From Flavobacteriales bacterium UBA7878 (GTDB lineage: Bacteria > Bacteroidota > Bacteroidia > Flavobacteriales > Schleiferiaceae), in assembly GCA_002501205.1 (NCBI GenBank), contig DLRW01000055.1, forward strand, positions 2,900 through 31,984: DNA of 29,085 bases, read 5' to 3'. A program made the position numbers and the translations under genes. Under the pieces are notes generated by a model that searched no databases, had not been told where the DNA came from, and saw only the letters and a program-made list of their open reading frames with translations. Shown here piece by piece: positions 8,578 through 17,426 of the stretch (its first letter is position 1; each line of letters opens with the position of its first letter).

Positions 8578-9780
8578 CTCGAGTAAAGCCATATAAAAGC
8601 CATCGCTCCATTCAGAAGGATTAATTCGCTCCTGGCGGATAAGATTAAATTCAAGGTGACTCTCTAAAAATCGTTCAACCTGTGCTTCATTTTCAGAACG
8701 TAAAATGCTACAAGTAGCATAAACCATTTTGCCGCCGCTTTTCAGCATTTTGGAATAGTCCTCCAGAATATCAGCTTGGATCTTTCGAACCCGATCTAAA
8801 TGTTCGGGTTTCAGCTTCCATTTCGTATCCGGATTGCGTTTCACCACCCCTGTTCCAGAGCAGGGAACATCTAATAGAAGGCGATCGGCAGAATCCTGCA
8901 AACGCTTGATGCTCTTCGCATTTTCAATGGGACGGGTTTCAATATTATGAACACCATTCCTGCGAGCCCGCTTTTGCAATTCCTTCAGCTTCCAGGCTTC
9001 TACGTCCATGGCAATAATCTGCCCTTTGTTTTCCATTAAGGCGGCCAGATGTAAAGCTTTACCTCCTGCGCCGGCACAAGCATCAATCACCCGCATACCT
9101 GGCTCAACCTCTAAATAGGGGGCAATCATTTGACTGCCACCATCTTGTACTTCAAAGTAACCGGACTGGAAACTTGGCAAACGAAAGGTATTCTTCCGCT
9201 TATCCAAAATGATCCCAACTTCATTGGCTTCCAAGGGTCGGGCTGGACAAGCTTCTTCCTCCAATTGTTTCAGGAGGCTATTGCGGTCAATTTTTAGGCT
9301 ATTAGTACGAAGGAATACTTCAGCCGGAATATTGGAGGCTTTAGCAATAGCCGGCCAGGCATCTCCTAATTCTTCGGCTGCTACTTCAGCAAGCCAATCG
9401 GGCCAGCTTTCGCGGATATTAAGATCTGCTTCCAGCACTTTAAAACGCTGAGCAATATTGAGACCTCTTACGGTATCAAAGGCGGGCCAATCGGGTAATT
9501 CGTGACCTTGCCACTGCCACCAAACTCCAAAGAGCCGATACAAATCTTTGCGCTTTAAACTGGGTTCTTTGCCATACAGCTCCCAAAGCAAGCGCCACCA
9601 GCGTACTATTTCATAGGTACTTTCGGCAATAAAACCCCGATCCCGTGCACCCCATTTCGGATTGCGCTTAAGGATGCGTTCAATTACTTTATCGGCATAG
9701 TAGCCTTTGCCAAAAGCCGTTTCCAAGGCTTCAATTACGGCCGCTACCAGATTCTTATGTAAGCGTGGACTTTGACTCAA
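8569..9780 (-). CDS. RsmB/NOP-type RNA (cytosine-5)-methyltransferase
   Basis: It has a NusB-like N-terminal helical part (about 1-140) and a class I SAM-methyltransferase domain (about 150-403). SAM motif I is DACAGAGGKALHL (233-245). The two catalytic cysteines of the m5C family are both present: Cys307 in DVPCSGTG and Cys357 in YATCS. RsmB in E. coli methylates C967 of 16S rRNA; the exact target base here is not certain, since related enzymes modify other sites. The start is TTG at 9780, directly after the TAA of the dehydrogenase gene with no gap, and no ATG precedes the conserved region, so translation is likely coupled. Length (403 aa) is usual for the family. Confidence 0.88.
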   Translation of the reverse strand: MSQSPRLHKNLVAAVIEALETAFGKGYYADKVIERILKRNPKWGARDRGFIAESTYEIVRWWRLLWELYGKEPSLKRKDLYRLFGVWWQWQGHELPDWPAFDTVRGLNIAQRFKVLEADLNIRESWPDWLAEVAAEELGDAWPAIAKASNIPAEVFLRTNSLKIDRNSLLKQLEEEACPARPLEANEVGIILDKRKNTFRLPSFQSGYFEVQDGGSQMIAPYLEVEPGMRVIDACAGAGGKALHLAALMENKGQIIAMDVEAWKLKELQKRARRNGVHNIETRPIENAKSIKRLQDSADRLLLDVPCSGTGVVKRNPDTKWKLKPEHLDRVRKIQADILEDYSKMLKSGGKMVYATCSILRSENEAQVERFLESHLEFNLIRQERINPSEWSDGFYMALLEKA

Positions 9781-12207
9781 TTAAATGGCCGGATACTGGG
9801 CGGGATTAAATTCGTGCATCATGCTGTAAACCTTGTCGAATACATCTTCGGCGCTAGGCTTGCTAAAATAGTCACCATCACTACCGTAGGCAGGGCGGTG
9901 GGCTTTGGCGCTTAAGCACTGAGGTTTGGAATCCAATACGCGGTAAGCTTCCTGTACATCAACAATCTGTTGTAGAATAAAGGCAGAAGCACCACCGGGT
10001 ACATCTTCATCCACCACTAAAAGTCGATTGGTTTTGGCCACGCTTTCCCGGATGCTATGATGGATATCGAAAGGTAAGAGTGATTGTGGGTCAATAACTT
10101 CTACTTCGATACCGAATTCGGATAATTGTTCCGCTGCTTCCATTACAATGCGCAGGGTAGAACCATAGGACACGATGGTCAAATCTTTTCCTTCGCGAAT
10201 GGTTTCTGGAATTCCCAGGGGAGTGCGAATCTCGGCCAGGTTATCCGGCATTTGCTCTTTTAATCGGTAGCCATTCAAACATTCTACAATCAGCGCAGGA
10301 TCATCACTGTCTAACATGGTATTGTAGAAACCGGCGGCTTGAGTCATATTTCGAGGTACCAATACATGTACACCACGCACAGCATTAATAATAGCACCCA
10401 TCGGAGAACCGGAGTGCCAAATACCTTCAAGACGGTGACCACGAGTACGCACAATTACCGGGGCTTTCTGACGGCCTTTGGAGCGGTAATGTACGGTAGC
10501 TAAATCATCACTCATAACCTGTAAGGCATAGAGTAAATAATCGAGGTATTGAATTTCAGCAATAGGGCGGAGGCCACGCATGGCCATACCAATACCCTGA
10601 CCTAAAATGGTAGCTTCACGGATACCGGTATCGTAAACGCGGTTTTCACCATGCTTGTCTTGCAAGCCTTCCAAACCTTGGTTTACATCCCCAATTTTAC
10701 CGCTGTCTTCTCCGAAGATCATTACTTCTGGACGCTCACCTATGATGCGATCGAAATTATCGCGGAGGATAATCCGGGCATCCACATTAGGACTTTCGTC
10801 AGAATATTGAGGAGCAACACCTTCGATCTTCATAGGGGAAAGGGCCGACTCACTGTAAAGATGGCTGCTATAGCGATCGTGATTGGCTTGGTTTTGTTCT
10901 TCCAACCAGGCTTTGATGCGCTCTTTTAATCCGCTTTGATCATCGCGTAAGTACCGTAAACTCTTGCGTAAAGCAGCAATACCGTCTCTGCGCAGAGGCT
11001 CAGCACTAGCTGCTAATTCCTGATCCATAGCCTTAATGGCTTCGGCTTCAGGAGCAGCTGCAATTGCTTCGGCTAAAAGAGATCGTACAGTAGCGATTTC
11101 TTCTTTTATAGGTGCGATATACTCTTTCCAGGCAGAAGCCTTGGCGTCGCGAGCGGCTTTTTTCGCTTCTTTTTCCAATGCGTCTAATTGCTCTTCATCG
11201 GCCAAACCAGCGGCTACGATAAACTCACGCATTTTTTTAATACAGTCGAAATCTCGTTCCCAGGCCAAACGCTGCTCGTTCTTATAACGTTCATGTGAGC
11301 CTGAGGTAGAGTGACCTTGGGGTTGAGTAACCTCGGTAACGTGAATCATTACCGGGATATGTTTTTTACGGGCAATCTTTTCCGCTTTCTCGTAAGTTTC
11401 AATCAAGCTGGGATAGTCATGCGCTTTAACTCGCAAGATCTCGTATCCTGATTCCTCACCATCGCGTTGGAAACCTTTGAGGATCTCAGAAATATTTTCT
11501 TTGGTAGTCTGATATTTGGAGTGCACGGAAATACCGTAATCATCATCCCAAATGGAAATTACCATAGGAATCTGCAGTACTCCAGCCGCATTAATGGCTT
11601 CGAAGAAAGGACCTTCGGAAGTAGAGGCATTGCCAATGGTTCCCCAGGCAATTTCATCGCCATTATGCGAAAACTGTTTAAAGTCTTTTAAGCCTTTATT
11701 CTGGCGGTAATGCTTACTGGCTTCGGCCAAACCTACTAAGCGTGGCATTTGACCGGCCGTAGGGGAGATATCCGCCGAACTGTTCTTTTGAGCAGCGATA
11801 CTTTTCCAGTTACCATCTGCATCTAAACTCTGGGTAGCAAAGTGACCATTCATTTGCCTTCCGGCAGATGCAGGCTCATGATCATGATTGGTATCCGCAT
11901 ACAAGCTGGCGAAAAACTCCTGAGTACTCAAGGCACCTATAGCCATCATAAAGGTTTGATCACGGTAATAGCCCGATCGGAAATCACCGTCTTTAAAAAC
12001 CTTGGCCCAGGCGATTTGGGGTAATTCTTTACCGTCGCCAAAAATTCCAAATTTGGCTTTTCCGGTAAGTACTTCCCGACGACCAATTAAACTGGCCTCG
12101 CGGCTTTCTACCGCCAAACGATAGTCGGCTAAAGTTTGGGCTTTGAAAGTTTCTTCGGGAGAGCTTTGTTTTTGCTCGCTTTGCACGCTGGTTTCACTCA
12201 TGCTCAT
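9781..12207 (-). CDS. Fused alpha+beta 2-oxoacid dehydrogenase E1 (TPP-dependent)
   Basis: A single 808-residue chain joins E1 alpha (about 25-450) to E1 beta (about 473-808). The alpha half shows GRQMNGHF and a TPP/Mg region GNASTSEG (192-199) with WDDDYGIS (220-227). The beta half has MIFGEDSGKIGDVNQG, DTGIREATILGQGIGMAM and VVDEDVPGGASAFI. E1 decarboxylates a 2-oxoacid and passes the acyl group to lipoyl-E2; substrate could be branched-chain oxoacids or pyruvate, not decidable here. No E2 or E3 gene is adjacent. The TPP motif is unusual (GN..DD instead of GD..NN). The start at ATG 12207 (or ATG 12201) fits the promoter at 12227; the frame stays open upstream to 12267 but that would cross the promoter. 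Confidence 0.88.
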   Translation of the reverse strand: MSMSETSVQSEQKQSSPEETFKAQTLADYRLAVESREASLIGRREVLTGKAKFGIFGDGKELPQIAWAKVFKDGDFRSGYYRDQTFMMAIGALSTQEFFASLYADTNHDHEPASAGRQMNGHFATQSLDADGNWKSIAAQKNSSADISPTAGQMPRLVGLAEASKHYRQNKGLKDFKQFSHNGDEIAWGTIGNASTSEGPFFEAINAAGVLQIPMVISIWDDDYGISVHSKYQTTKENISEILKGFQRDGEESGYEILRVKAHDYPSLIETYEKAEKIARKKHIPVMIHVTEVTQPQGHSTSGSHERYKNEQRLAWERDFDCIKKMREFIVAAGLADEEQLDALEKEAKKAARDAKASAWKEYIAPIKEEIATVRSLLAEAIAAAPEAEAIKAMDQELAASAEPLRRDGIAALRKSLRYLRDDQSGLKERIKAWLEEQNQANHDRYSSHLYSESALSPMKIEGVAPQYSDESPNVDARIILRDNFDRIIGERPEVMIFGEDSGKIGDVNQGLEGLQDKHGENRVYDTGIREATILGQGIGMAMRGLRPIAEIQYLDYLLYALQVMSDDLATVHYRSKGRQKAPVIVRTRGHRLEGIWHSGSPMGAIINAVRGVHVLVPRNMTQAAGFYNTMLDSDDPALIVECLNGYRLKEQMPDNLAEIRTPLGIPETIREGKDLTIVSYGSTLRIVMEAAEQLSEFGIEVEVIDPQSLLPFDIHHSIRESVAKTNRLLVVDEDVPGGASAFILQQIVDVQEAYRVLDSKPQCLSAKAHRPAYGSDGDYFSKPSAEDVFDKVYSMMHEFNPAQYPAI

Positions 12208-12226
12208 CTTGCTTTTTAAGAGGCTG

Positions 12227-12234
12227 CAAAGGTA
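12227..12234 (-). promoter_or_regulatory. Bacteroidota -7 promoter box for the E1 gene
   Basis: TACCTTTG read on the minus strand matches TAnnTTTG exactly, 20 bases before ATG 12207. No clear TTG lies at the expected -33 distance. Transcription would start about 12221, giving a very short leader and excluding the longer in-frame extension of the E1 gene. rsmB, and perhaps murQ, would follow on the same transcript. Confidence 0.55.
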
Positions 12235-12334
12235 AGGAAAAAGGGGGCTTTTTTGTGGAATGGGCAATTTGCTTCAATGCCAGATCCTTTCAACAAAAGC
12301 TTCATTGAAATAAAATTGGCTTGAAGAGTCATGA

Positions 12335-14701
12335 TTAACTGTCTTCCAGATCTGTACCTGCCTTTTGAACTTTCTTTTGCCTGTTGTACCAGAATGAACT
12401 TAGTAAGAGTAGTGCTCCTACAACCATTAAGACTACAGTCTTGGATAAACTGCTCAATGAACTTAAATCCCAAAGAATCAATTTCAACAAAATCAAACCA
12501 AAGAACACCATGGCTGTAATGCGCAAATGTTTCTTGTTTTTAGACATCCCTTGAGCTATCAGGAAGAAGCTGTACAATGCCCATAATATGCTCAGCAGCA
12601 ATTGATTGTAGCCATCGAAATGGGCCAGTTTAAAGATGTGCAATAATTCTGCGGAAAGCAGCCAAAGGATCGTGATGTGAATGAAAATCTCAAGACGCTT
12701 TGCATTGCGATAAGCCGAATAGCTTTTCTGACTGCTTCGCCAGCTGAAATGGAGTAAAAGGCCCAAGGCTATAAAGGCAGGGTAACGCAGGAGCATTTGA
12801 CTTAAGCTGGCCTTTTGATGTAAGTCCTCCAAAGCAGTACTGAAATGATTGGCAATTTCGCTCAAGAAGTAAATTCCGGCAATTAAGAAGGCGGGAATTG
12901 CTAGCCAGTTCAGGTATTTAAGGGCATTGGCCATGAGCTTGGAATGCAATCGCCATTGATTGACAATCTGTAAAATCAGTAAAAAGAGAATGCCAAAAAG
13001 AAACTCCCAGGTCCAGCCTAAATAATCGTAATTCCGATTATAGCGTTCATAGGAATAATTGGTCATCTCTATTTCATATTCGCTTAAGAGATAGAGCTTA
13101 TTCCAATAAAAATGAATTTCCTGGCGAAAGATAAACCAGGTGCTAAAAAGGCTGATTACCGCAATGATGCGATCAAATTTGACGATTGTTTCTTCGGTTT
13201 TATTCTGTGCTTTTCGGGCGCGGTACTGCATCCACAAAATGACATAGCAAAAGCTTACAGTGATGAGGCTATACAAGAAGGGCAGGTTGAAAAAGCTGGT
13301 TCTACTGCGCTTAATTTCTCGACTGATTTGAAAGTAATCTTCATTCCAATCACTCATCAAACTAAAAAAGCCGAGAAAGAATAGGGGATAGGCAAAGTAT
13401 TGAAAACCCTTGAGCTCCTTTTCCAAGGCCAACCAAAAGAAGATGAGCGCTTCCAATGACCAAATCAGGGTAATGATATTCCCATCAAATTGAGCAGGAA
13501 TGGCCAGACTAAAGAATAAGATAGCAAGGGCCATTTGCACCCAATATAATTTGCGGTTTTCGGGTGCCCAGCGATAAACGCTATAACATAATAAACCATT
13601 AAAGAGGGCCAGACTAAAACTGAAAAGTCCTAAATACTGATCTATTTGGCCGGCCTCCTGCAAGAGATAATAGCTTAAACCATAGTAAACCAGATTATTA
13701 CTGAATAAGGCAGGGAGGTCAATTTCCTTTAGTGGAAGTTTCTTAATTAGATGATAGCCTAATCGAGCTACAACGAAAATCAAAAAGAAGAGCGCCAGGA
13801 AGAAGTGAGCACTGTTCTGACTACTGTTTTCATAATCCGTACCCGCCCATACTCCGAAAATGAGCCAGGTGAATACAAAGGCTGAATAATAGAGCGATTG
13901 CCAATTTCTTCGGATGGAAATAAATAGGATACCCAGGTTTATTATGGCCATATAGGCAAATAGCACTTCGTAATTCCCAGATTCGGTGCTTACTAAAAAA
14001 GGGATGGCATAGGCGCCAACCAATCCAAAATGGGCAATTACCGAGCGATTTAAGTGAAGCGCCGCGAATACTGCTCCTACAGTAACCACAAACATTAATA
14101 CCGAGGTTAATCCTATGCTGTAAAAGGCATAGAATGAGTATGCGGCATAAGAAATGAAGTATAGAATAGCCAAGGAACCTCCCAGCAATACAGAACTAAA
14201 ATTGAGGTAGTTTTTCTTGAGTTTTAAGCTGATCCCCAATAAGATAAATCCTGTTACATAGCCCAAGATAATGCGGGTGGCAGGATTAATCATCTCATGA
14301 TCAATGGCATATTTAGCTCCCACTACTACGCCAATTACCGTGAGTAAGATTCCAATCTTATTAATGAGGTTTTCGCCGATGAATTTTTCTAAATCCCAGG
14401 TCAGGCTCCGATTTTTAGATTTTGGAGCGGCTTTCGCTTGACTAGCTTCACGGGCCTTTTCAGGCTTAATAGGAGCATTAGTTTCCGGTTCCTTAGTGGA
14501 AATTGGCTTAATCGACTTTTTATTATCCTTTACTGCCTCAGTCCATCGTGTTTCCAGGGCAGCAGCCTCTGTATCTTCACTCTTTAACTTGGCTATTTCG
14601 GATTGAAGTAATCGAATTTCTCGATTGTTTCTTTCGTGTTGGATTTGAAGGTTTAAGAGCCTTTCTTCCAGAGATTTAACTTTATCCGAATCGATACTCA
14701 T
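12335..14701 (-). CDS. DUF2339 multi-pass membrane protein
   Basis: An N-terminal coiled coil (about 5-45) and a charged Lys/Ala/Pro linker (about 50-100) precede WDLEKFIGENLINKIGILL, the hallmark entry of DUF2339 proteins. More than 15 hydrophobic segments follow to about residue 770. The molecular function of the family is unknown. The protein sits in the inner membrane with the coiled coil expected in the cytoplasm. Length (788 aa) is normal. The gap to the upstream DUF1287 gene is 56 bases; it may share that transcript. Downstream the E1 gene has its own promoter. The C-terminal tail is basic (NRQKKVQK). ATG at 14701 is well placed immediately before the coiled coil. Confidence 0.85.
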   Translation of the reverse strand: MSIDSDKVKSLEERLLNLQIQHERNNREIRLLQSEIAKLKSEDTEAAALETRWTEAVKDNKKSIKPISTKEPETNAPIKPEKAREASQAKAAPKSKNRSLTWDLEKFIGENLINKIGILLTVIGVVVGAKYAIDHEMINPATRIILGYVTGFILLGISLKLKKNYLNFSSVLLGGSLAILYFISYAAYSFYAFYSIGLTSVLMFVVTVGAVFAALHLNRSVIAHFGLVGAYAIPFLVSTESGNYEVLFAYMAIINLGILFISIRRNWQSLYYSAFVFTWLIFGVWAGTDYENSSQNSAHFFLALFFLIFVVARLGYHLIKKLPLKEIDLPALFSNNLVYYGLSYYLLQEAGQIDQYLGLFSFSLALFNGLLCYSVYRWAPENRKLYWVQMALAILFFSLAIPAQFDGNIITLIWSLEALIFFWLALEKELKGFQYFAYPLFFLGFFSLMSDWNEDYFQISREIKRSRTSFFNLPFLYSLITVSFCYVILWMQYRARKAQNKTEETIVKFDRIIAVISLFSTWFIFRQEIHFYWNKLYLLSEYEIEMTNYSYERYNRNYDYLGWTWEFLFGILFLLILQIVNQWRLHSKLMANALKYLNWLAIPAFLIAGIYFLSEIANHFSTALEDLHQKASLSQMLLRYPAFIALGLLLHFSWRSSQKSYSAYRNAKRLEIFIHITILWLLSAELLHIFKLAHFDGYNQLLLSILWALYSFFLIAQGMSKNKKHLRITAMVFFGLILLKLILWDLSSLSSLSKTVVLMVVGALLLLSSFWYNRQKKVQKAGTDLEDS

Positions 14702-14757
14702 AGAATTGGGGACAGGATTTAATCATCGAAAGCTAAGCAATTCCCTCAATTTCTAAT

Positions 14758-15336
14758 CTACTGCCCTGAATATCGATAGTGCCCAATAATGGTGAACTGG
14801 AATAAGCAATCGGCCAAAACCTGACCCGATCCAATATTGTGTACAATCATCGGAGTGCCATCCGCCGAAAGGCGATCAACCACCAGGCCAATGTGAAGAA
14901 TACCACCGCCCAGGTCCCAGCAAACAATATCTCCGGCTTTATAGTCTTTTGATGATTGGGAGAGACTCAAAGTTTGACCTTTGCGACTGAAGAATTTCAT
15001 CAAATTAGGAACCCGTCTGTGGTCAATATTAGAGTCCGGGCCTTTCAATTGCCATTTCTGAGGATAGAGCTTAAAATTGGCCACCATATCTTCATGTACC
15101 AATTTTTGGAGATCGACGCCTAATTTCCGATAGGCACGAACGACCACATCGGTACAAACTCCTCTATCTGCTGGTACATCGCCATTGGGATAGGGGATCT
15201 GATAGTAAGAAGGATCGTATACCACATCGTCTTTGGTGAGTTCCAAAGCTGCTTTTGATAATTGTGAGGCCCAATTGTTTTGGGCTTGAACCTGTGGACT
15301 GCATAGGAGTAGGAGAACCAAAAATCTGTTTAGCAT
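14758..15336 (-). CDS. DUF1287 exported protein (YijF-like, papain-fold hydrolase appearance)
   Basis: A signal peptide (cleavage near VQA-Q, residue 19) precedes a DUF1287 domain. The family motifs RGVCTDVVVRAYR (58-70), VHEDM (80-84) and NIDHRRVPNL (103-112) are nearly ideal. Cys61 and His148 (ILHIGLVVD) sit where an NlpC/P60-like cysteine hydrolase would place its nucleophile and base, with Asp/Asn partners plausible later. Acting on peptidoglycan in the periplasm is a reasonable inference; no family member's reaction is established to my knowledge. Length (192 aa) is typical. It lies between DUF2892 and DUF2339 genes on the same strand. Confidence 0.88.
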   Translation of the reverse strand: MLNRFLVLLLLCSPQVQAQNNWASQLSKAALELTKDDVVYDPSYYQIPYPNGDVPADRGVCTDVVVRAYRKLGVDLQKLVHEDMVANFKLYPQKWQLKGPDSNIDHRRVPNLMKFFSRKGQTLSLSQSSKDYKAGDIVCWDLGGGILHIGLVVDRLSADGTPMIVHNIGSGQVLADCLFQFTIIGHYRYSGQ

Positions 15337-15375
15337 TTAGCTAAAACGAGAAATTCAAATTCCCATTGTCTTTAA

Positions 15376-15648
15376 TTAAGCCTCCAGGACTTGACGCTTA
15401 CTATGATAAGGGTGCCCGTAAATTTTTAACTCTTCCTCACTAAAGCTGTGTAAACGTAGTAGGTGTAATACCGGGCAGTAGGCTGCAAGGGCCGTGATCA
15501 TAATAATGCCGGAAAAAATACTGATACTTAATCCTAAAGGATCACCCGAGGCACCATTAAACAGCCAAAGGCCTAAGACCAAGATTAGGAAGGAGAAAGG
15601 AAAACGGATACGACGGTCAGTGCGACCGATATTGCGATGACTTTTCAT
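15376..15648 (-). CDS. DUF2892 (YgaP-like) small membrane protein
   Basis: This 90-residue protein starts KSHRNIGRTDRRIR, the typical DUF2892 opening, then has two transmembrane helices (about 16-32 and 38-57) and a CPV-type motif (58-60), matching the CPLY position of the family. In YgaP this domain is fused to a rhodanese; here it stands alone, which is common. An extra C-terminal segment (about 66-90) is hydrophilic. Role unknown. It is separated by 39 bases from the DUF1287 gene. About 124 bases lie between it and the sigma-factor gene that ends upstream, with no clear promoter consensus found. Confidence 0.8.
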   Translation of the reverse strand: MKSHRNIGRTDRRIRFPFSFLILVLGLWLFNGASGDPLGLSISIFSGIIMITALAAYCPVLHLLRLHSFSEEELKIYGHPYHSKRQVLEA

Positions 15649-15772
15649 TTGTTTGGACTTAGAGCCCCCTCCAAATCCAGCACTAAATTATGAAAAATCT
15701 GACTAAAAAATGCGAATCTAAAGCCTTGTTTATGAAAGCTGAAATTTAGGTGATTAATGGAATTTAAGACCT

Positions 15773-17026
15773 TCAAATTTTAAGCTTGGCAAGCTTCTTT
15801 TTAAGATAGTCTTCTTCAAACTTATTAGTACAGTGTTCGATGGCGATTTTGAGCATTTTTTTGGCCTTGATAGTATTGTTTTCCATCAAATGGAACTCGG
15901 CCCAGGTGGCATAGTAGAGATAGCTTCGCTGCTCTAAGTCTTTGATTTTTATAGCCTCCAACTGAGCTTTCGCCTGATGGGCTTCTTGGATTTGAAGATA
16001 GATGATGGCTTTTGAAAGTAGGATAGAGGCCGAAGGCAGGTAGTGATACATCTCCTGATAATAGCTCAAAATTTGCTGCCAATTGGTGCTTTCAAAATTT
16101 GCGGCTCGGATGTGTTCAGAGGCAATGAGCGCTTCAAAATGATAGGCGGAGCGGTCTTGGAAATCATAGAGACTGCGGTATAAGGCATCATGCCCTAATT
16201 CAATAAGAGGAGCATACCATTTTTGGCGATCCTGCTGTTTGAGATCCAGTACTTCATCATCACTCACTTTGGCATCCAAGCGCGCAGCATTATAGCAAAG
16301 CAAAGCGAACAAGGCGTAGAGACTTCCACTACGGAAGGTTTTTCTATTGAGCAATAATTTACAAAGACGCAAGGCTTCCCCACAAAGTTCCTTGTCAACC
16401 AAACTATCAGCCTTGTTAGAGTGAAAGCCTTCATTAAAAATGAGATAGATGATTTGCATCACGGCTTGCATGCGAGACTCCATCTCATGAGGCTCAGGGA
16501 ATTGCAGAGCGATACCTTCCTCTTGAATTTTTTTACGTGCCCTTTGTAAACGCTTCTTGATACTGTCTTCCTTTTGCATCAGGGCACTGGCAATTTCCTT
16601 ACCGGAGAAACCCGATATCGCTTTTAGGGCAAAGGCAATTTGCTCGCTGGTGGAAAGGGCGGGATGGCAGGCCACGAAGATCATTCTTAATTGAGCATCA
16701 TCTATTTCCGGATCGAGAAACTGCTCATTGATTTCGAGGGCCGATGAGGCATGAGGAAAGGCCGCTTCTCGCTTTTGCCGCGCTTGAATTTGGCGCAATA
16801 AATCCAGCACCCGGTTTTTTGCGGCTTGAGTGAGCCAGGCTTCAGGCTTATCCGGTTGTTGCTCTCGCCATTGCAGGGAGGCTTTTAAGAAGGTATCCTG
16901 AATGGCATCTTCAATTAGATCGAGATGCTGTAAGCCAAAAATGCGGGCTAAAATAGCGACCATCTTTCCGTACTGATGTCGGAAAAGATGGTCTACTATG
17001 GGTTCTGTTCTAGTGTTGTTGGTCAA
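15773..17026 (-). CDS. ECF sigma factor with long C-terminal extension (ECF42-like)
   Basis: Sigma region 2 (about 12-80, with HLDLIEDAIQDTFLKA and the DNA-melting segment NRVLDLLR) and region 4 (about 110-170, HTH IASALMQKEDSIKKRLQRARK) are followed by a 240-residue helical extension with the DUF6596 mark QIIYLIFNEGF and TPR-like repeats toward the C terminus. This architecture, next to a DGPF/YCII protein, is that of the ECF42 group, in which the C-terminal extension is thought to replace an anti-sigma factor. The start is TTG at 17026, which overlaps the end of the YCII gene by 17 bases; the first ATG-coded Met is inside region 2, so TTG is needed. It directs RNA polymerase to unknown target promoters. 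Confidence 0.9.
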   Translation of the reverse strand: MTNNTRTEPIVDHLFRHQYGKMVAILARIFGLQHLDLIEDAIQDTFLKASLQWREQQPDKPEAWLTQAAKNRVLDLLRQIQARQKREAAFPHASSALEINEQFLDPEIDDAQLRMIFVACHPALSTSEQIAFALKAISGFSGKEIASALMQKEDSIKKRLQRARKKIQEEGIALQFPEPHEMESRMQAVMQIIYLIFNEGFHSNKADSLVDKELCGEALRLCKLLLNRKTFRSGSLYALFALLCYNAARLDAKVSDDEVLDLKQQDRQKWYAPLIELGHDALYRSLYDFQDRSAYHFEALIASEHIRAANFESTNWQQILSYYQEMYHYLPSASILLSKAIIYLQIQEAHQAKAQLEAIKIKDLEQRSYLYYATWAEFHLMENNTIKAKKMLKIAIEHCTNKFEEDYLKKKLAKLKI

Positions 17027-17363
17027 AATTTACCACTTCGCGAATTTCCACTGCACCGTTTAAATCGAAGTCGGGATAATCTTGAGCAACTTCAATAGCG
17101 GCTTCATAGTTTTCAACGGCAATCTTATAATAACCACCAATTAGTTCTTTGCTTTCTACAAAAGGACCATCGCTTACAATACGTTGGGCTCCGGTCACTC
17201 TTTTGCCATGGGCATAAAGGGCATCACCACCACGGAGAATACCTTGTTTGTCCATTTTATCGCCCCAGGCAAACCATTTGCCCATGCGAGTTTGTAGTTC
17301 TTCTGGCGATAAGCCCAGTTCTTCGTAATCAGCACCTACGAAGAGTAACATAAATTCTTTCAT
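17010..17363 (-). CDS. YCII/DGPF-domain protein
   Basis: This 117-residue single-domain protein has the signature SDGPFVESKELIGGYY (64-79), including the DGPF motif at 65-68, and MLLFVGADYEELGL at the N terminus. YCII-type proteins have a ferredoxin-like dimeric fold; no enzymatic reaction is established for DGPF members, which are best known as constant partners of ECF42 sigma factors. It overlaps the sigma gene by 17 bases and is almost certainly co-transcribed with it. The start is ATG at 17363. The upstream leader contains TACATTTA, two bases from a perfect box when judged with its spacing, so I do not call a promoter. Confidence 0.9.
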   Translation of the reverse strand: MKEFMLLFVGADYEELGLSPEELQTRMGKWFAWGDKMDKQGILRGGDALYAHGKRVTGAQRIVSDGPFVESKELIGGYYKIAVENYEAAIEVAQDYPDFDLNGAVEIREVVNFDQQH

Positions 17364-17426
17364 TGTAAAAAATGTTAGTGATGAGGGTTTCTAAATGTAC
17401 TAATAAAGTAAAGGGATAAGCCGCAA

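Noticed and set aside
13112..13384. Plus-strand open frame of 90 codons inside DUF2339
   Set aside because: It is fully antisense to a strong membrane-protein gene with no independent promoter or domain.
15825..16082. Second minus-strand frame inside the sigma-factor C-terminal region
   Set aside because: It is an out-of-frame shadow of the sigma gene; the main frame continues through it without a break, so no frameshift is implied.
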